A DNA stretch of 64,000 bases from Methylopila sp. M107 (GCF_000384475.1 NZ_ARWB01000001.1:3227039-3291038), one strand, 5' to 3'; shown: positions 25,736 through 34,960, counted from the first letter of the stretch. The notes: generated by a model from the letters alone, not told the origin. Numbers and translations: made by a program.

Positions 25736-26779
25736 ATGCGAGTCCCGGGCCTTTCGCTTGTCGCCGTTCTTGCGCTTTTCTGCGCGCTCGTCTGCTCGCC
25801 GCTCGCATCGGCAAAGCCTTTCGTCGATTCCGCCGGGCGCACCGTCGGGGTTTCCGACACGCTGAAGCGCGTGCTCGCCGCCGGGCCGCCCGCCTCCGTC
25901 CTGCTCTATGCGCTTGCGCCCGACCTCATGGCCGGCTGGGTCCGCGCCCCGAGCGAAGCGGAGAAGCCATATCTTCTCGCCGAGACGCGCGAGCTTCCGA
26001 CCTATGGACGGCTGACTGGCCGCGGCGGCACGGCGAACATCGAGGCGGTGCTCGCGGCGAAGCCTGACCTGATCGTCGACGTCGGCTCGGTCGACCCGAC
26101 CTATGTGTCGCTCGCCGACCGCGTGCAGCAGCAGACCGGCATCCCCTACGTGCTGATCGACGGCGCGCTGGCGAAGTCGCCAGAGGCGCTGAGGGCGCTC
26201 GGCGCCGTGCTTGGGCGCGAGACGAGAGCGCAGGAGCTTGCGTCCTATGCGGCCGAGACGCTCGACGCGACGGCGCAGGGCGTCGCCAAGCTTCCGGAAG
26301 CCGGCCGCCCTCGCGTCTATTACGCGCGAGGGCCCGACGGGTTGGAGACCGCGCCGAAGGGCTCGATCACGGTCGAGACGCTCGACGCGGTCGGGGCCGT
26401 CAACGTCGCCGAGGGCGGCAAGGGCCTGTCGCGCGTCTCGACCGAGCAGATTCTCGGCTGGAACCCGCAGGTCGTCGTAACGCTCGATCCGGGCTTTCGC
26501 GCCCGCGTGGCGAACGATCCGGTGTGGTCGGGGATCGCAGCGGTGCGCGACGGCCGGATCTACGCCGCGCCGACCGCGCCGTTCGGCTGGCTCGACGCGC
26601 CGCCGGGCGTCAACCGGCTGATCGGCCTGCGCTGGCTGGCGTCCGCGCTTTATCCGAAGACGTTTGCGGACGACCTGCGCGCCGAGGCGAGGCGGTTCTA
26701 CAAGCTGTTCTATCAGGTCGATCTCGACGAGGCGCAGCTCGACGCTTTGCTGAAGGACGCGGTCGCGAAAGCCCCATGA
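25736..26779 (+). CDS. ABC transporter substrate-binding protein (MolA/BtuF-like, probable molybdate or tungstate)
   Basis: 347 residues from the ATG at 25736. Signal peptide MRVPGLSLVAVLALFCALVC is followed by a cluster A-II periplasmic binding fold: DSAGRTVGVSDTLKRVLAAGPP, EAVLAAKPDLIVDVG and VTLDPGFRARV. Cluster A-II binders usually carry ferric siderophores or cobalamin, and the MolBCA group carries molybdate and tungstate. The DUF2478 neighbour and the ModE-type HTH downstream favour molybdate/tungstate. Overlaps the permease gene by 4 bp. Confidence 0.85.
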   Translation: MRVPGLSLVAVLALFCALVCSPLASAKPFVDSAGRTVGVSDTLKRVLAAGPPASVLLYALAPDLMAGWVRAPSEAEKPYLLAETRELPTYGRLTGRGGTANIEAVLAAKPDLIVDVGSVDPTYVSLADRVQQQTGIPYVLIDGALAKSPEALRALGAVLGRETRAQELASYAAETLDATAQGVAKLPEAGRPRVYYARGPDGLETAPKGSITVETLDAVGAVNVAEGGKGLSRVSTEQILGWNPQVVVTLDPGFRARVANDPVWSGIAAVRDGRIYAAPTAPFGWLDAPPGVNRLIGLRWLASALYPKTFADDLRAEARRFYKLFYQVDLDEAQLDALLKDAVAKAP

Positions 26780-27819
26780 CGACGGCCGCCACCACCGGAA
26801 CAGTCGACCGGCGCGTCAGCGCGGTCCGGCGATTGGCGCCGGCCCTCGCGCTCGCGGGCGTCGTCATGCTCGCGCTGCTGACGGGCAAGTTCGCAACCTC
26901 GCCCGGCGAGGTGCTGACCGTGCTCGCCACCAAGCCGTTCGGCCTGGCCTCCGGCCTCGATCCGAACGTGGAGACCGCGATCTGGCAGGTGCGGGTTCCA
27001 CGCGTGCTCGCGGGGCTCGCCGTCGGGGCGGCGCTGGCCGCCGCCGGCGCGACCTATCAGGGACTTTTTCGCAATCCGCTGGTCTCGCCCGACATTCTCG
27101 GCGTATCGGCCGGCGCGAGCCTCGGCGCCGCGCTCGGCATCTTCCTCTCCCTGAACGTGCTCGCGATTCAGGTCCTGGCGTTTCTCGGCGGGCTCGGGGC
27201 GGTTGCGGCCGTCTACGCCGTTGGAGCCGCGATCCGCGCGCGCGACCCCGTGCTGGTGCTGGTGCTCGCCGGCGTCGCGGTCGGCGCGCTGTTGGGCTCC
27301 GCGATCTCGCTGATCAAGATCCTGGCCGACCCCTACAATCAGCTGCCCGCCATCACCTATTGGCTGCTCGGCAGCCTCGCCTCGGTGACGCGCGGCGACC
27401 TCGGCTCGGTCCTGCCCGCGATCCTGGTCGGGCTCGCGCCGCTCGTCCTGCTTCGCTGGCGCATGAACCTGATGACGCTCGGCGAGGAGGAGGCGAGGGC
27501 GCTTGGCGTCGAGACGCGCGTGCTGCGCCCGCTGCTCATCGCGGCCGCGACCCTGATGACGGCCGCCGCCGTCTCGATCACGGGCGTGATCGGCTGGGTC
27601 GGGCTGATCGTGCCGCATGTCGCGCGGCTGATCGTCGGGCCGGATTTTTCGAAACTGCTGCCGGCCTCGCTGATGCTGGGCGGCGGCTTCCTCGTCGGCG
27701 TCGACCTCGTCGCGCGCTCGGTCGCGACGATCGAGGTTCCGCTCGGCGTGCTGACCGCTGCGATCGGAGCGCCGTTCTTCCTCTGGCTGCTCGCGACCGC
27801 GCGGCGGGGCTGGTCGTGA
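26776..27819 (+). CDS. FecCD-family ABC permease (MolB-like)
   Basis: 347 residues from the ATG at 26776, overlapping the binding-protein stop. About ten membrane segments; VPRVLAGLAVGAALAAAGATYQ, FRNPLVSPDILGVSAGASLGAA and GVIGWVGLIVPHVARLIVG are diagnostic of the BtuC/FecCD permease family. It would homodimerise with the ATPase encoded next. The stop overlaps a GTG start for the ATPase gene. Confidence 0.92.
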   Translation: MTTAATTGTVDRRVSAVRRLAPALALAGVVMLALLTGKFATSPGEVLTVLATKPFGLASGLDPNVETAIWQVRVPRVLAGLAVGAALAAAGATYQGLFRNPLVSPDILGVSAGASLGAALGIFLSLNVLAIQVLAFLGGLGAVAAVYAVGAAIRARDPVLVLVLAGVAVGALLGSAISLIKILADPYNQLPAITYWLLGSLASVTRGDLGSVLPAILVGLAPLVLLRWRMNLMTLGEEEARALGVETRVLRPLLIAAATLMTAAAVSITGVIGWVGLIVPHVARLIVGPDFSKLLPASLMLGGGFLVGVDLVARSVATIEVPLGVLTAAIGAPFFLWLLATARRGWS

Positions 27820-28607
27820 CCCTTGAAGCGGAAGCGCTCGCGACCGGCTATCGCGGCCGGCGGGTCGGGTCGGGCATCGCGCTCGCAGTCCGGCCGGGCG
27901 AAACCCTGTGCCTGCTCGGACCGAATGGGTCCGGCAAGACGACGCTGTTCAAGACCCTCTTCGGCCTGCTGCCGCCGCAGGCCGGCCGCGTCACCTTTCT
28001 GGGCGAGGACATGGCGCGCTGGTCGCGCAAAAAACTCGCGCAGACGGTCGCCTATGTCCCGCAGGCCCACGCGGCGTTCTTTCCGTTCCTCGTTCGCGAC
28101 GTCGTGCTGATGGGTCGCGCGGCCCGTGTCGGGCTGTTCCAGCAGCCAGCCGCGCAGGACCGCGTCGCGGCCGAGGAGGCAATGAACAGTCTCGGTGTGC
28201 TCGCCTTCGCCGAGCGGCCCTATTCCGAGCTGTCCGGTGGCGAGCGCCAGCTGGTGCTGATCGCCCGCGCGCTCGCTCAGGAACCGAAAGTTCTCGTGAT
28301 GGACGAACCGACCGCAAGCCTCGATCTTGGCAACGAGACCAGGGTCCTGGAGCGTGTGCGCTCGCTGGCGCGGCAGGGACTCGGCGTCGTGCTGTCGACC
28401 CACGATCCCGACCACGCCTTCGTGGCGGCCGACCGCGTGGCGCTGATGGCGGATGGCGGGATCCTCGCGCTCGGGACGCCGGACGAGACCATCACGCCGG
28501 ACAATCTCATGCGGCTTTACGGCGTCGCGGTCTCGGTCGTCTACGTGGCGGAGCTCGGCCGGCGCATCGTCGCCCCGTCGCTCCGCGCCGAAGGTCGAAC
28601 GCCATGA
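27816..28607 (+). CDS. ABC transporter ATP-binding protein (FecE/MolC-like), GTG start
   Basis: 263 residues from a GTG at 27816 that overlaps the permease TGA; no ATG fits the conserved start. Walker A is LLGPNGSGKTTLFK, the Q-loop YVPQAHAAFFPF, the signature YSELSGGERQLVLIA, Walker B VLVMDEPTASLDLG and the switch histidine STHDPDHAF. It energises the FecCD-type permease. Three-gene coupling by 4-bp overlaps shows one transcription unit. Confidence 0.92.
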   Translation: MTLEAEALATGYRGRRVGSGIALAVRPGETLCLLGPNGSGKTTLFKTLFGLLPPQAGRVTFLGEDMARWSRKKLAQTVAYVPQAHAAFFPFLVRDVVLMGRAARVGLFQQPAAQDRVAAEEAMNSLGVLAFAERPYSELSGGERQLVLIARALAQEPKVLVMDEPTASLDLGNETRVLERVRSLARQGLGVVLSTHDPDHAFVAADRVALMADGGILALGTPDETITPDNLMRLYGVAVSVVYVAELGRRIVAPSLRAEGRTP

Positions 28608-28683
28608 CGCTTAGCGCCGACCACGGTTCGGCGGTTGACTGTCGGTCTCGTGCGACGGACCTTCGAACGGCTCCAAATTCCTC

Positions 28684-29049
28684 ATGTCGAGGACGCCTAT
28701 GGCCTCTCTCAGCATCAGGATCGATCTCTCCCCCGAAGGCCGCATCGGTCCAGGCAAGATCGAACTGCTTGAGACCATCGCCCGGGAAGGTTCGATCTCG
28801 GCGGCCGGCCGTGCGATGGACATGTCGTATCGCCGCGCCTGGGACCTCGTCGACGAGATGGCCAGGATCTGCGGCCAGCCGGTCGTGGCCTCCCAGACCG
28901 GCGGCAAGCATGGCGGCGGCGCGCGCCTGACTGCGTTCGGCGAAGAGCTGGTGGCCCGGTATCGGGCCATTGAAAGGTCGGCCGAAAAAGCCGTGCGCGC
29001 GCAACTCAGGGCGCTTGAGACCGAAACCCGCGCCCGCCGCGCCGGCTGA
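28684..29049 (+). CDS. ModE N-terminal-type HTH protein without molybdate-binding domains
   Basis: 121 residues. ATG at 28684 is used; 28699 (MASLSIRID) is an alternative. The winged helix (IGPGKIELLETIAREGSIS, AAGRAMDMSYRRAWDLVDEM, GKHGGGARLTAFGEELVARY) matches the ModE DNA-binding domain. Full-length ModE has two additional TOBE/MOP domains, absent here. Such short forms occur beside molybdate transporters. It follows the ABC operon by 76 bp and probably controls it; how it would sense oxyanion without MOP domains is unclear. Confidence 0.85.
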   Translation: MSRTPMASLSIRIDLSPEGRIGPGKIELLETIAREGSISAAGRAMDMSYRRAWDLVDEMARICGQPVVASQTGGKHGGGARLTAFGEELVARYRAIERSAEKAVRAQLRALETETRARRAG

Positions 29050-29082
29050 ACGGGCCCTCGCGACCGAGAACGAACGGTCATC

Positions 29083-29131
29083 TTGTCCAAGCCGTCCGAC
29101 GTGCGGTCCGCCCGACTGGACATTTTGTCCA
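29083..29131. promoter_or_regulatory. Probable enhancer sites for the sigma-54 regulator
   Basis: TGGACA-TTT-TGTCCA (29117-29131) is a perfect inverted repeat, and another TTGTCCA lies at 29083-29089. They sit 56-104 bp upstream of the sigma-54 promoter at 29187, the usual distance for binding sites of NtrC-type activators. Confidence 0.45.
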
Positions 29132-29186
29132 CGCGTCAATCCTGCCTTCGCGCCAGATTCCTTGAAAATTGAGCGTTTTGGCGTCA

Positions 29187-29202
29187 TGGCCCGGCGCTTG
29201 CT
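29187..29202 (+). promoter_or_regulatory. Sigma-54 (-24/-12) promoter of the OFA transporter gene
   Basis: TGGCCCGGCGCTTGCT matches the sigma-54 consensus TGGCACG-N4-TTGCW with one mismatch. The invariant GG (29188-29189) and GC (29200-29201) are correctly spaced. It lies 60 bp before the transporter ATG, and a sigma-54 activator gene follows the transporter. Confidence 0.65.
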
Positions 29203-29261
29203 GAACGGCGTTCAAGCGCGGCGCAGACCGCGTCCCGAGGAACGACCGCGAGGAGCAGGAC

Positions 29262-30905
29262 ATGTCCGCCACAATTGCCGCGCCGGCTGGATTCTTCAGC
29301 CGCGAGCGCACCGTCGCCGCACCGAGCTTCAACCGGTGGCTTGTGCCGCCGGCGGCGCTCGCCATTCATCTCTGCATCGGCATGGCCTACGGCTTCAGCG
29401 TGTTCTGGCTGCCGCTGTCGCGCGCCGTCGGCGTCACCCAGCCGCTCGCCTGCCCCGCCGAGATGAGCTTCGTCGCCACGCTGTTTGCGAGCGGCTGCGA
29501 CTGGAAGATCAGCCAGCTCGGCTGGATGTACACGCTGTTCTTCGTGCTGCTCGGCTGCTCGGCCGCGATCTGGGGCGGCTGGCTGGAGCGGGCAGGGCCC
29601 CGCAAGGCGGGCCTCGTCTCCGCCGCCTGCTGGTGCGGCGGGCTGCTGATCTCGGCGCTCGGCGTCTACCTCCACCAGCTCTGGATGCTGTGGCTCGGCT
29701 CCGGCGTCATCGGCGGGATCGGGCTCGGCCTCGGCTACATCTCGCCGGTCTCGACGCTGATCAAATGGTTCCCCGACCGGCGCGGCATGGCGACCGGCAT
29801 GGCGATCATGGGGTTTGGCGGCGGCGCCATGATCGGCGCGCCGCTCGCCGACTGGCTGATGCGCCATTTCGCGACCCCGACCTCGGTCGGCGTGTGGCAG
29901 ACCTTTGTGGCCATGGCCGCGATCTACGCCGTCTTCATGGTCGGCGGCGCGCTCGGCTACCGGGTGCCGCGCGAGGGCTGGAAGCCCACCGGCTGGATCC
30001 CGCCGGCCGCCGCCAAGAGCGCGATGGTCTCGTCCAATAACGTCGACCTCAACGTCGCGTCCAAGACCCCGCAGTTCTGGCTGATCTGGGCGTCGCTCTG
30101 CCTCAACGTCTCGGCCGGCATCGGCGTGATCGGCATGGCGTCGCCCATGCTGCAGGAGGTGTTCGGCGGCAAGCTGATCGGGCTCGACGTCCCCTTCGGT
30201 TCGCTGGACACGGCCCAGAAGGCGCAGATCGCCGCGATCGCGGCCGGGTTCACCGGGCTCCTCAGCCTTTGCAACATCGGCGGGCGCTTCGCCTGGGCGA
30301 CGTCGTCCGACAGGCTAGGCCGGAAGCTCACCTTCGCGATCTTCTTCACGCTCGGCTTCTTCCTCTACGCCGCCGCCCCGACGCTTGCGGGCTTCGGCAC
30401 CACGCTGTTCTTCGTGCTCGCCATGGGCGTCATCATCTCGATGTATGGCGGCGGCTTCGCGACCGTGCCGGCCTATCTCGCCGACATGTTCGGGACCAAA
30501 TATGTCGGCGCGATCCACGGGCGGCTGCTGACAGCCTGGGCGACCGCCGGCATCCTGGGCCCGGTGCTGGTGAACTATCTGCGCGAACACCAGCTCGCTT
30601 CGGGCCTGCCGCAGGCGCAGGCCTACAACCAGACCATGTACATCCTGGCGGGCCTGCTCGTGCTCGGCATGATCTGCAACCTGCTCGTCCGTCCGGTCGC
30701 GGCGCGCCACCACATGGCGGAGGAGAAGCCCGCGGCTGTGGCGGCGCGTCCCGTCGCGGCGGCGGCCGCCTCCGCCGGCGACACTCCGACCGCCGAAGCG
30801 ACGACCTCGCCGGTCCTGGTCGGTCTCGCCTGGGCCGCGGTCGGGATTCCGCTCGCGGCCGGCGTGCTGATCACGGTGCAGAAGGCGGTGATCCTGCTGC
30901 ACTGA
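29262..30905 (+). CDS. OFA-family MFS transporter (oxalate/formate antiporter-like)
   Basis: 547 residues from the ATG at 29262. Twelve membrane segments; IHLCIGMAYGFSVFWLPLSR at the start, RRGMATGMAIMGFGGGAMIG in the centre and GALHGRLLTAW-like IHGRLLTAWATAGILGP in the C-half match the oxalate/formate antiporter family. A two-helix N-terminal insertion and an alanine-rich C-terminal stretch before a last hydrophobic segment make it longer than OxlT. It carries a sigma-54 promoter and sits before a sigma-54 two-component system. Substrate is probably a small carboxylate; the formate dehydrogenase gene at 35.1 kb makes oxalate or formate attractive (inference). Confidence 0.85.
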   Translation: MSATIAAPAGFFSRERTVAAPSFNRWLVPPAALAIHLCIGMAYGFSVFWLPLSRAVGVTQPLACPAEMSFVATLFASGCDWKISQLGWMYTLFFVLLGCSAAIWGGWLERAGPRKAGLVSAACWCGGLLISALGVYLHQLWMLWLGSGVIGGIGLGLGYISPVSTLIKWFPDRRGMATGMAIMGFGGGAMIGAPLADWLMRHFATPTSVGVWQTFVAMAAIYAVFMVGGALGYRVPREGWKPTGWIPPAAAKSAMVSSNNVDLNVASKTPQFWLIWASLCLNVSAGIGVIGMASPMLQEVFGGKLIGLDVPFGSLDTAQKAQIAAIAAGFTGLLSLCNIGGRFAWATSSDRLGRKLTFAIFFTLGFFLYAAAPTLAGFGTTLFFVLAMGVIISMYGGGFATVPAYLADMFGTKYVGAIHGRLLTAWATAGILGPVLVNYLREHQLASGLPQAQAYNQTMYILAGLLVLGMICNLLVRPVAARHHMAEEKPAAVAARPVAAAAASAGDTPTAEATTSPVLVGLAWAAVGIPLAAGVLITVQKAVILLH

Positions 30906-30915
30906 GCCTTCTCCC

Positions 30916-30949
30916 CGGGTCCGTCGAAGGTCCTACGGCGGCGGACCCG
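30916..30949 (+). terminator. Weak hairpin after the OFA gene
   Basis: CGGGTCCG (30916-30923) pairs with CGGACCCG (30942-30949) across an 18-nt loop, 11 bp past the stop. There is no T-run, so it may attenuate rather than end transcription into the regulator genes. Confidence 0.3.
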
Positions 30950-31020
30950 TCACCCCCTCTCGCGCGCTTGCCCTGAGCGCGTGAGCGGCCGATGGTCTCC
31001 CGCCAGCCGACGGCGGACCG

Positions 31021-32391
31021 ATGACCGAACAGCCAGTCGCCACCGAACCGTCCGACGCGCTCGCTGACCGATGGCTGGCGCAGGCGCGCGTCCTCGTCGT
31101 CGACGACGAGCCGGGCATGCGCAACTTCCTGGTCCGGACGCTGGAGAAGCGCTGCGCCAGGGTCGAGGCGGTCGGCGACACGGTCGCCGCTGGGCGGCTG
31201 CTCGACGCGGAGCATTTCGACCTCATCATCCTCGACAACATCATGGCGGGCCGCACCGGTCTCGAATGGCTGGGCGAACTTCGCCGCGACGGCTTCTTCA
31301 ACGAGGTCATACTGATCACCGCCTTCGCCGACCTCGAGACCGCCATCGAGGCGCTGCGCGCGGGCGCCGCCGACTTCGTGCTGAAACCGTTCCGCACCAA
31401 GCAGATACTCAACGCCATCGCCCGCTGCCTCGACCGCGCGGCGCTGCGGCGGGAGAACTTCGTGCTCCGTCGCCAGCTCGGCGCGCCGCCGAAGCCGGAC
31501 GCCAAGGGGCGGCTGGTCGGCGCCTCGCCCCAGATGACGCGCATTCGTGAGATGGTGGCGCGCGCGGCCAAGACCCCGACCACGGTGCTGATCACCGGCG
31601 AGTCCGGCACCGCGAAGGAGATCACGGCGCGGGCGCTCCATGAGCAGTCGCCCTTCGCCGAAAAGCCGTTCGTGCCGATCAACTGCGGGGCGATCGCGGC
31701 CGAGATCATCGAGAGCGAGCTGTTCGGCCATGTGAAGGGCGCTTTTACGGGCGCGGCGTCGTCGCGGGAGGGGCTGTTCTTCTACGCCCAGGGCGGCACG
31801 CTGTTTCTCGACGAACTCGCCGAGTTGCCGCTCTCGCTGCAGGCGAAGCTGCTGCGGGTGATCGAGGATCGGAAGGTGCGGCCGGTCGGGTCCGATCGCG
31901 AGATCCCGGTCGACGTCCGCCTGATCGCCGCGACCAACGCGGACCTTTCCGAGGAGGTCGCGGCGGGCCGTTTCCGAGCTGACCTCTACTACCGGCTCGA
32001 CGTGTTCCGCATCCACCTGCCGCCGCTGCGCGACCGGCCGGGAGACATCGAGCCGCTCGCCCGCATGTTCATGGAGCAGATTTCGGCCCAGCTCGGCCTG
32101 CCGCCCTTGGCGCTGCATCCGGGCGTGCTGAGCCGGTTCGAGGCCTATTCGTGGCCCGGCAACGCGCGCGAGCTCAGGAATCGGATCGAGCGCGCGCTGA
32201 TCCTCGGCGCATTCGACGAGCAGGACGTCGCCGTCCCGGCCGCGGCTGCGACCGAAGACCTCGCCGAGATCGAGAAGCGCCACATGCTGCGGGTGCTGGA
32301 CGCCTCGGGCGGCAATCGCGCGGAAGCGGCGCGCCGGCTCGGCGTCTCCCGCAAGACGCTCGATCGCAAATGCGCCGAATGGAATGCCTGA
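31021..32391 (+). CDS. Sigma-54-dependent response regulator (NtrC/DctD family)
   Basis: 456 residues from the ATG at 31021. Receiver domain with acidic pocket VVDDEPG and phospho-acceptor D72 ([10 protein letters not shown]); AAA+ domain with GESGTAKE (K199), GAFTGA loop at 240-245 contacting sigma-54, and [13 protein letters not shown]; Fis-type HTH at the end ([16 protein letters not shown]). The usual glycine before the Walker lysine is alanine (A198). The gene overlaps its sensor kinase by 8 bp and follows a transporter with a -24/-12 promoter, so that transporter is the probable target. Confidence 0.93.
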   Translation: MTEQPVATEPSDALADRWLAQARVLVVDDEPGMRNFLVRTLEKRCARVEAVGDTVAAGRLLDAEHFDLIILDNIMAGRTGLEWLGELRRDGFFNEVILITAFADLETAIEALRAGAADFVLKPFRTKQILNAIARCLDRAALRRENFVLRRQLGAPPKPDAKGRLVGASPQMTRIREMVARAAKTPTTVLITGESGTAKEITARALHEQSPFAEKPFVPINCGAIAAEIIESELFGHVKGAFTGAASSREGLFFYAQGGTLFLDELAELPLSLQAKLLRVIEDRKVRPVGSDREIPVDVRLIAATNADLSEEVAAGRFRADLYYRLDVFRIHLPPLRDRPGDIEPLARMFMEQISAQLGLPPLALHPGVLSRFEAYSWPGNARELRNRIERALILGAFDEQDVAVPAAAATEDLAEIEKRHMLRVLDASGGNRAEAARRLGVSRKTLDRKCAEWNA

Positions 32392-34390
32392 GCGGCCTGC
32401 ATCCGGGTGGCGACTGTCGGTTCGCGCCCGGCTGCTCGCCATTGCGCTGCTGCCGATGGTCGTGGTGTTGCCTGTCGTGCTCGGCTTCGCGCTGTTCTGG
32501 TGGCTCGCCCAGTTCGACGCGCTGCTGGTGTCGAAAGCCAATGACGACCTGATCATCGCCCGGCAGTATCTCGGCCGGATCATGGAGCAGAGCGGCGAGC
32601 AGCTGATGGCGCTCGGCCAGTCGACCGCCTTCGCAAAGGCCGAACGATCAGGCGGCGTCGGTGAACTGCTGGAGTCCCGCCGCAAGGCGCTCGGCCTCGA
32701 TTTCCTCTATCTGGTCGGCCCCGACAAGGCGCCGCTTGCCGTCGCGCCGCCCGAGGCGAACCCAAGCGGGGCGGGCGAAGCGCGCATTGTCGGCTCCGCC
32801 CTTGGCGGCAAGGCGGAGACGGCGATCGACGTGTTCGGACCGGGCGAGCTGGCGTCGCTCTCGCCCGACATGGCGGCGCGCTCGCGCCTCGACCTGGTGC
32901 CGACGCCGGCCGCCGCGGAGACCGAGCGCACGGTCGAGACGCGGGGCCTCGTGATCCATTCGGCGGCCCCCGCGACGCTCAGCGACGGACGAACCGGCGC
33001 GCTGGTGGCGGGCTCGCTGCTCAACGGCAATCTCGGTTTCGTCGACACGATCAACGACCTGATCTACGCCCATGCCGAGCTTCCCGCGGGCGGGCAGGGC
33101 ACCGCGACCTTGTTTCTCGACGACGTCCGGATCGCGACCAATGTCCGGCTGTTCGGCGACCGGCGGGCGCTCGGCACGCGCGTGTCTAAGGAAGTGCGCG
33201 ACGCGGTGCTGGGCCAGGGGCGCACCTGGCTCGACAGCGCCTTCGTGGTCAACGACCGCTACATCTCCGCCTACGAGCCGATCGTCGACAGCGCCGGAAA
33301 GCGGGTCGGCATGCTCTATGTCGGCTTCCTCGAAAGCCCGTTCCGGGCGACGCGGATGACGATGATCGCGGCCGTGCTCGCCGCATTCGCGATCGCCGCG
33401 GCGCTCACCGTGCCGTTCCTACTGCGGCTCGCGCGCACCATCTTCCGGCCGCTCGAAAACATGAACCGGACGATCGCGGCGGTCGACGCCGGCGATCTCG
33501 GCGCGCGCACCGGCGGGGTCGCGTGCCATGACGAGATCGGGATCGTGGCGCATCGCTTCGATGGCTTGCTCGACGGGCTGCAGGCGCGCGACGCGGAACT
33601 GCGCGCCTGGACGCGCGAGCTCGACGCCCGAGTCGAGGAGCGCACCCGCCAACTCGAGGAGACCCGCCGCCAGCTGGTGATGTCGGAAAAGCTCGCCTCG
33701 ATCGGCGAGATCACGGCGGGCGTCGCCCACGAGATCAACAATCCGATCGCGGTCATCCAGGGCAATCTCGAGGTGGCGCGCGAGGCTCTCGGGCCTGCGG
33801 CCGACGAAGTGAAGACCGAGTTCGACCTAATCGACCAACAGGTCCACCGCGTGAACATGATCGTCACGCGCCTGCTGCAGTTCGCACGCCCGGACGAGTA
33901 CGCCGGCTATGTCGAGGCGGTGGCGCCGGGCGGCGTCATGTCCGACTGCCTGGTGCTTGTCCGCCATCTGCTCGAACGCGCCGACATCGACGTCGCGACG
34001 CGCGACGATGCGAGCCGTTCGGTCGAGGTCAGCCGCACCGAACTCCAGCAGGTGCTGATCAACCTGATGGTCAACGCGATTCACGCCATGCCGGACGGCG
34101 GCAAGCTGACCCTCGTCGCGAGCGACGCGGAGCGGAACGGCGTCGAGGGCGTCGCGATCGAGGTCAGCGACACCGGCGTCGGCATCCCCCCCGAGCAGGT
34201 GAAGAAGATCTTCGACCCGTTCTTCACGACCCGCACCCATGGCGGCACGGGGCTCGGCCTTTCGATCAGCTATACGTTGATGGCGCGCTATGGCGGCGCG
34301 ATCTCGGTCGAGAGCGAGGTCGGCCGCGGCTCGGCCTTCACGATCTGGCTGCCCGCGGGCGCGGGGGAGGGCGGCGCATTCGACGGATAG
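32384..34390 (+). CDS. Sensor histidine kinase (DctB/NtrB-like, periplasmic Cache domain)
   Basis: 668 residues from the ATG at 32384. First membrane helix about 16-42, a large periplasmic sensor domain of Cache type (about 45-315, with WLDSAFVVNDRYISAYEPI and GKRVGMLYVGFLESPF), second helix about 325-345, HAMP, coiled coil, HisKA with H449 (GVAHEINNP), and HATPase with NLMVNAIHAMPDGG and GTGLGLSIS. It would sense a small carboxylate outside the membrane and phosphorylate the regulator encoded just before. Its last 103 bp overlap the opposing HPP gene. Confidence 0.93.
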   Translation: MPERPASGWRLSVRARLLAIALLPMVVVLPVVLGFALFWWLAQFDALLVSKANDDLIIARQYLGRIMEQSGEQLMALGQSTAFAKAERSGGVGELLESRRKALGLDFLYLVGPDKAPLAVAPPEANPSGAGEARIVGSALGGKAETAIDVFGPGELASLSPDMAARSRLDLVPTPAAAETERTVETRGLVIHSAAPATLSDGRTGALVAGSLLNGNLGFVDTINDLIYAHAELPAGGQGTATLFLDDVRIATNVRLFGDRRALGTRVSKEVRDAVLGQGRTWLDSAFVVNDRYISAYEPIVDSAGKRVGMLYVGFLESPFRATRMTMIAAVLAAFAIAAALTVPFLLRLARTIFRPLENMNRTIAAVDAGDLGARTGGVACHDEIGIVAHRFDGLLDGLQARDAELRAWTRELDARVEERTRQLEETRRQLVMSEKLASIGEITAGVAHEINNPIAVIQGNLEVAREALGPAADEVKTEFDLIDQQVHRVNMIVTRLLQFARPDEYAGYVEAVAPGGVMSDCLVLVRHLLERADIDVATRDDASRSVEVSRTELQQVLINLMVNAIHAMPDGGKLTLVASDAERNGVEGVAIEVSDTGVGIPPEQVKKIFDPFFTTRTHGGTGLGLSISYTLMARYGGAISVESEVGRGSAFTIWLPAGAGEGGAFDG

Positions 34391-34836
34391 GTGCGGCCCA
34401 GAAGGCGGTGGAACACGATCCCGCCGAGGACGATCGCGACTGCGCCGACGAGCACCGGCGCGAACAGGAACGGCCAGGACGCGCCGGCCAGTATGACGAC
34501 GATCGGGTCGGCGCCCGCTGGCGGATGCGTGGTGCGGGTCACAAGCATCGCCGCGATCGCGGCGCCGACCCCGAGCCCGAAGGCGAGCGGCGTCGCGCCG
34601 AGCAGCGCGAATGCGACGAGCCCGACCGTCGCGGAGACGAGATGACCGCCGATGACGTTTCTGGGCTGCGCGAGGGGGCTCTGCGGCAGGCCGAAGACGA
34701 GCACGCAACTCGCCCCGAACGGCGCAATGAGCAGCGCCGCGCCGGACATCTGCGAGAGTTCGGCCAGCAGGAAGATGACGATGAAGCCGCCAAGGCCCGC
34801 GACGGCGGCCGCGCGCGCGTCCTTCCAAGACGCCAT
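34288..34836 (-). CDS. HPP-family integral membrane protein
   Basis: 182 residues from the ATG at 34836 (MASWKDARAAAVAGLGGFIV). Four to five membrane helices with the name-giving motif THPPAGADPIVVILAG and the core FGASCVLVFGLPQSPLAQPRNVIGGH. Family members have been linked to nitrite transport in plants and cyanobacteria; the bacterial role is open. The C-terminal tail after LLGRTYP (about 35 hydrophilic residues) is encoded antisense to the 3' end of the sensor kinase, an unusual convergent overlap of 103 bp. Confidence 0.85.
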   Translation of the reverse strand: MASWKDARAAAVAGLGGFIVIFLLAELSQMSGAALLIAPFGASCVLVFGLPQSPLAQPRNVIGGHLVSATVGLVAFALLGATPLAFGLGVGAAIAAMLVTRTTHPPAGADPIVVILAGASWPFLFAPVLVGAVAIVLGGIVFHRLLGRTYPSNAPPSPAPAGSQIVKAEPRPTSLSTEIAPP

Positions 34837-34960
34837 GGGACGTCCCTCCTCGTGTTGTGATGTTCTTGAGAAGGAGGGACCGGCGGCATGCGCCGCCGAT
34901 CCCTGAGTCATGTCTCGGAGCAATCCGTGCTCAATGCAGGTCGCGGAAACGCCGCGCGTC

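Noticed and set aside
29219-30040. Arginine-rich plus-strand frame overlapping the OFA transporter start
   Set aside because: Out-of-frame shadow of the transporter gene with no membrane pattern or domain.
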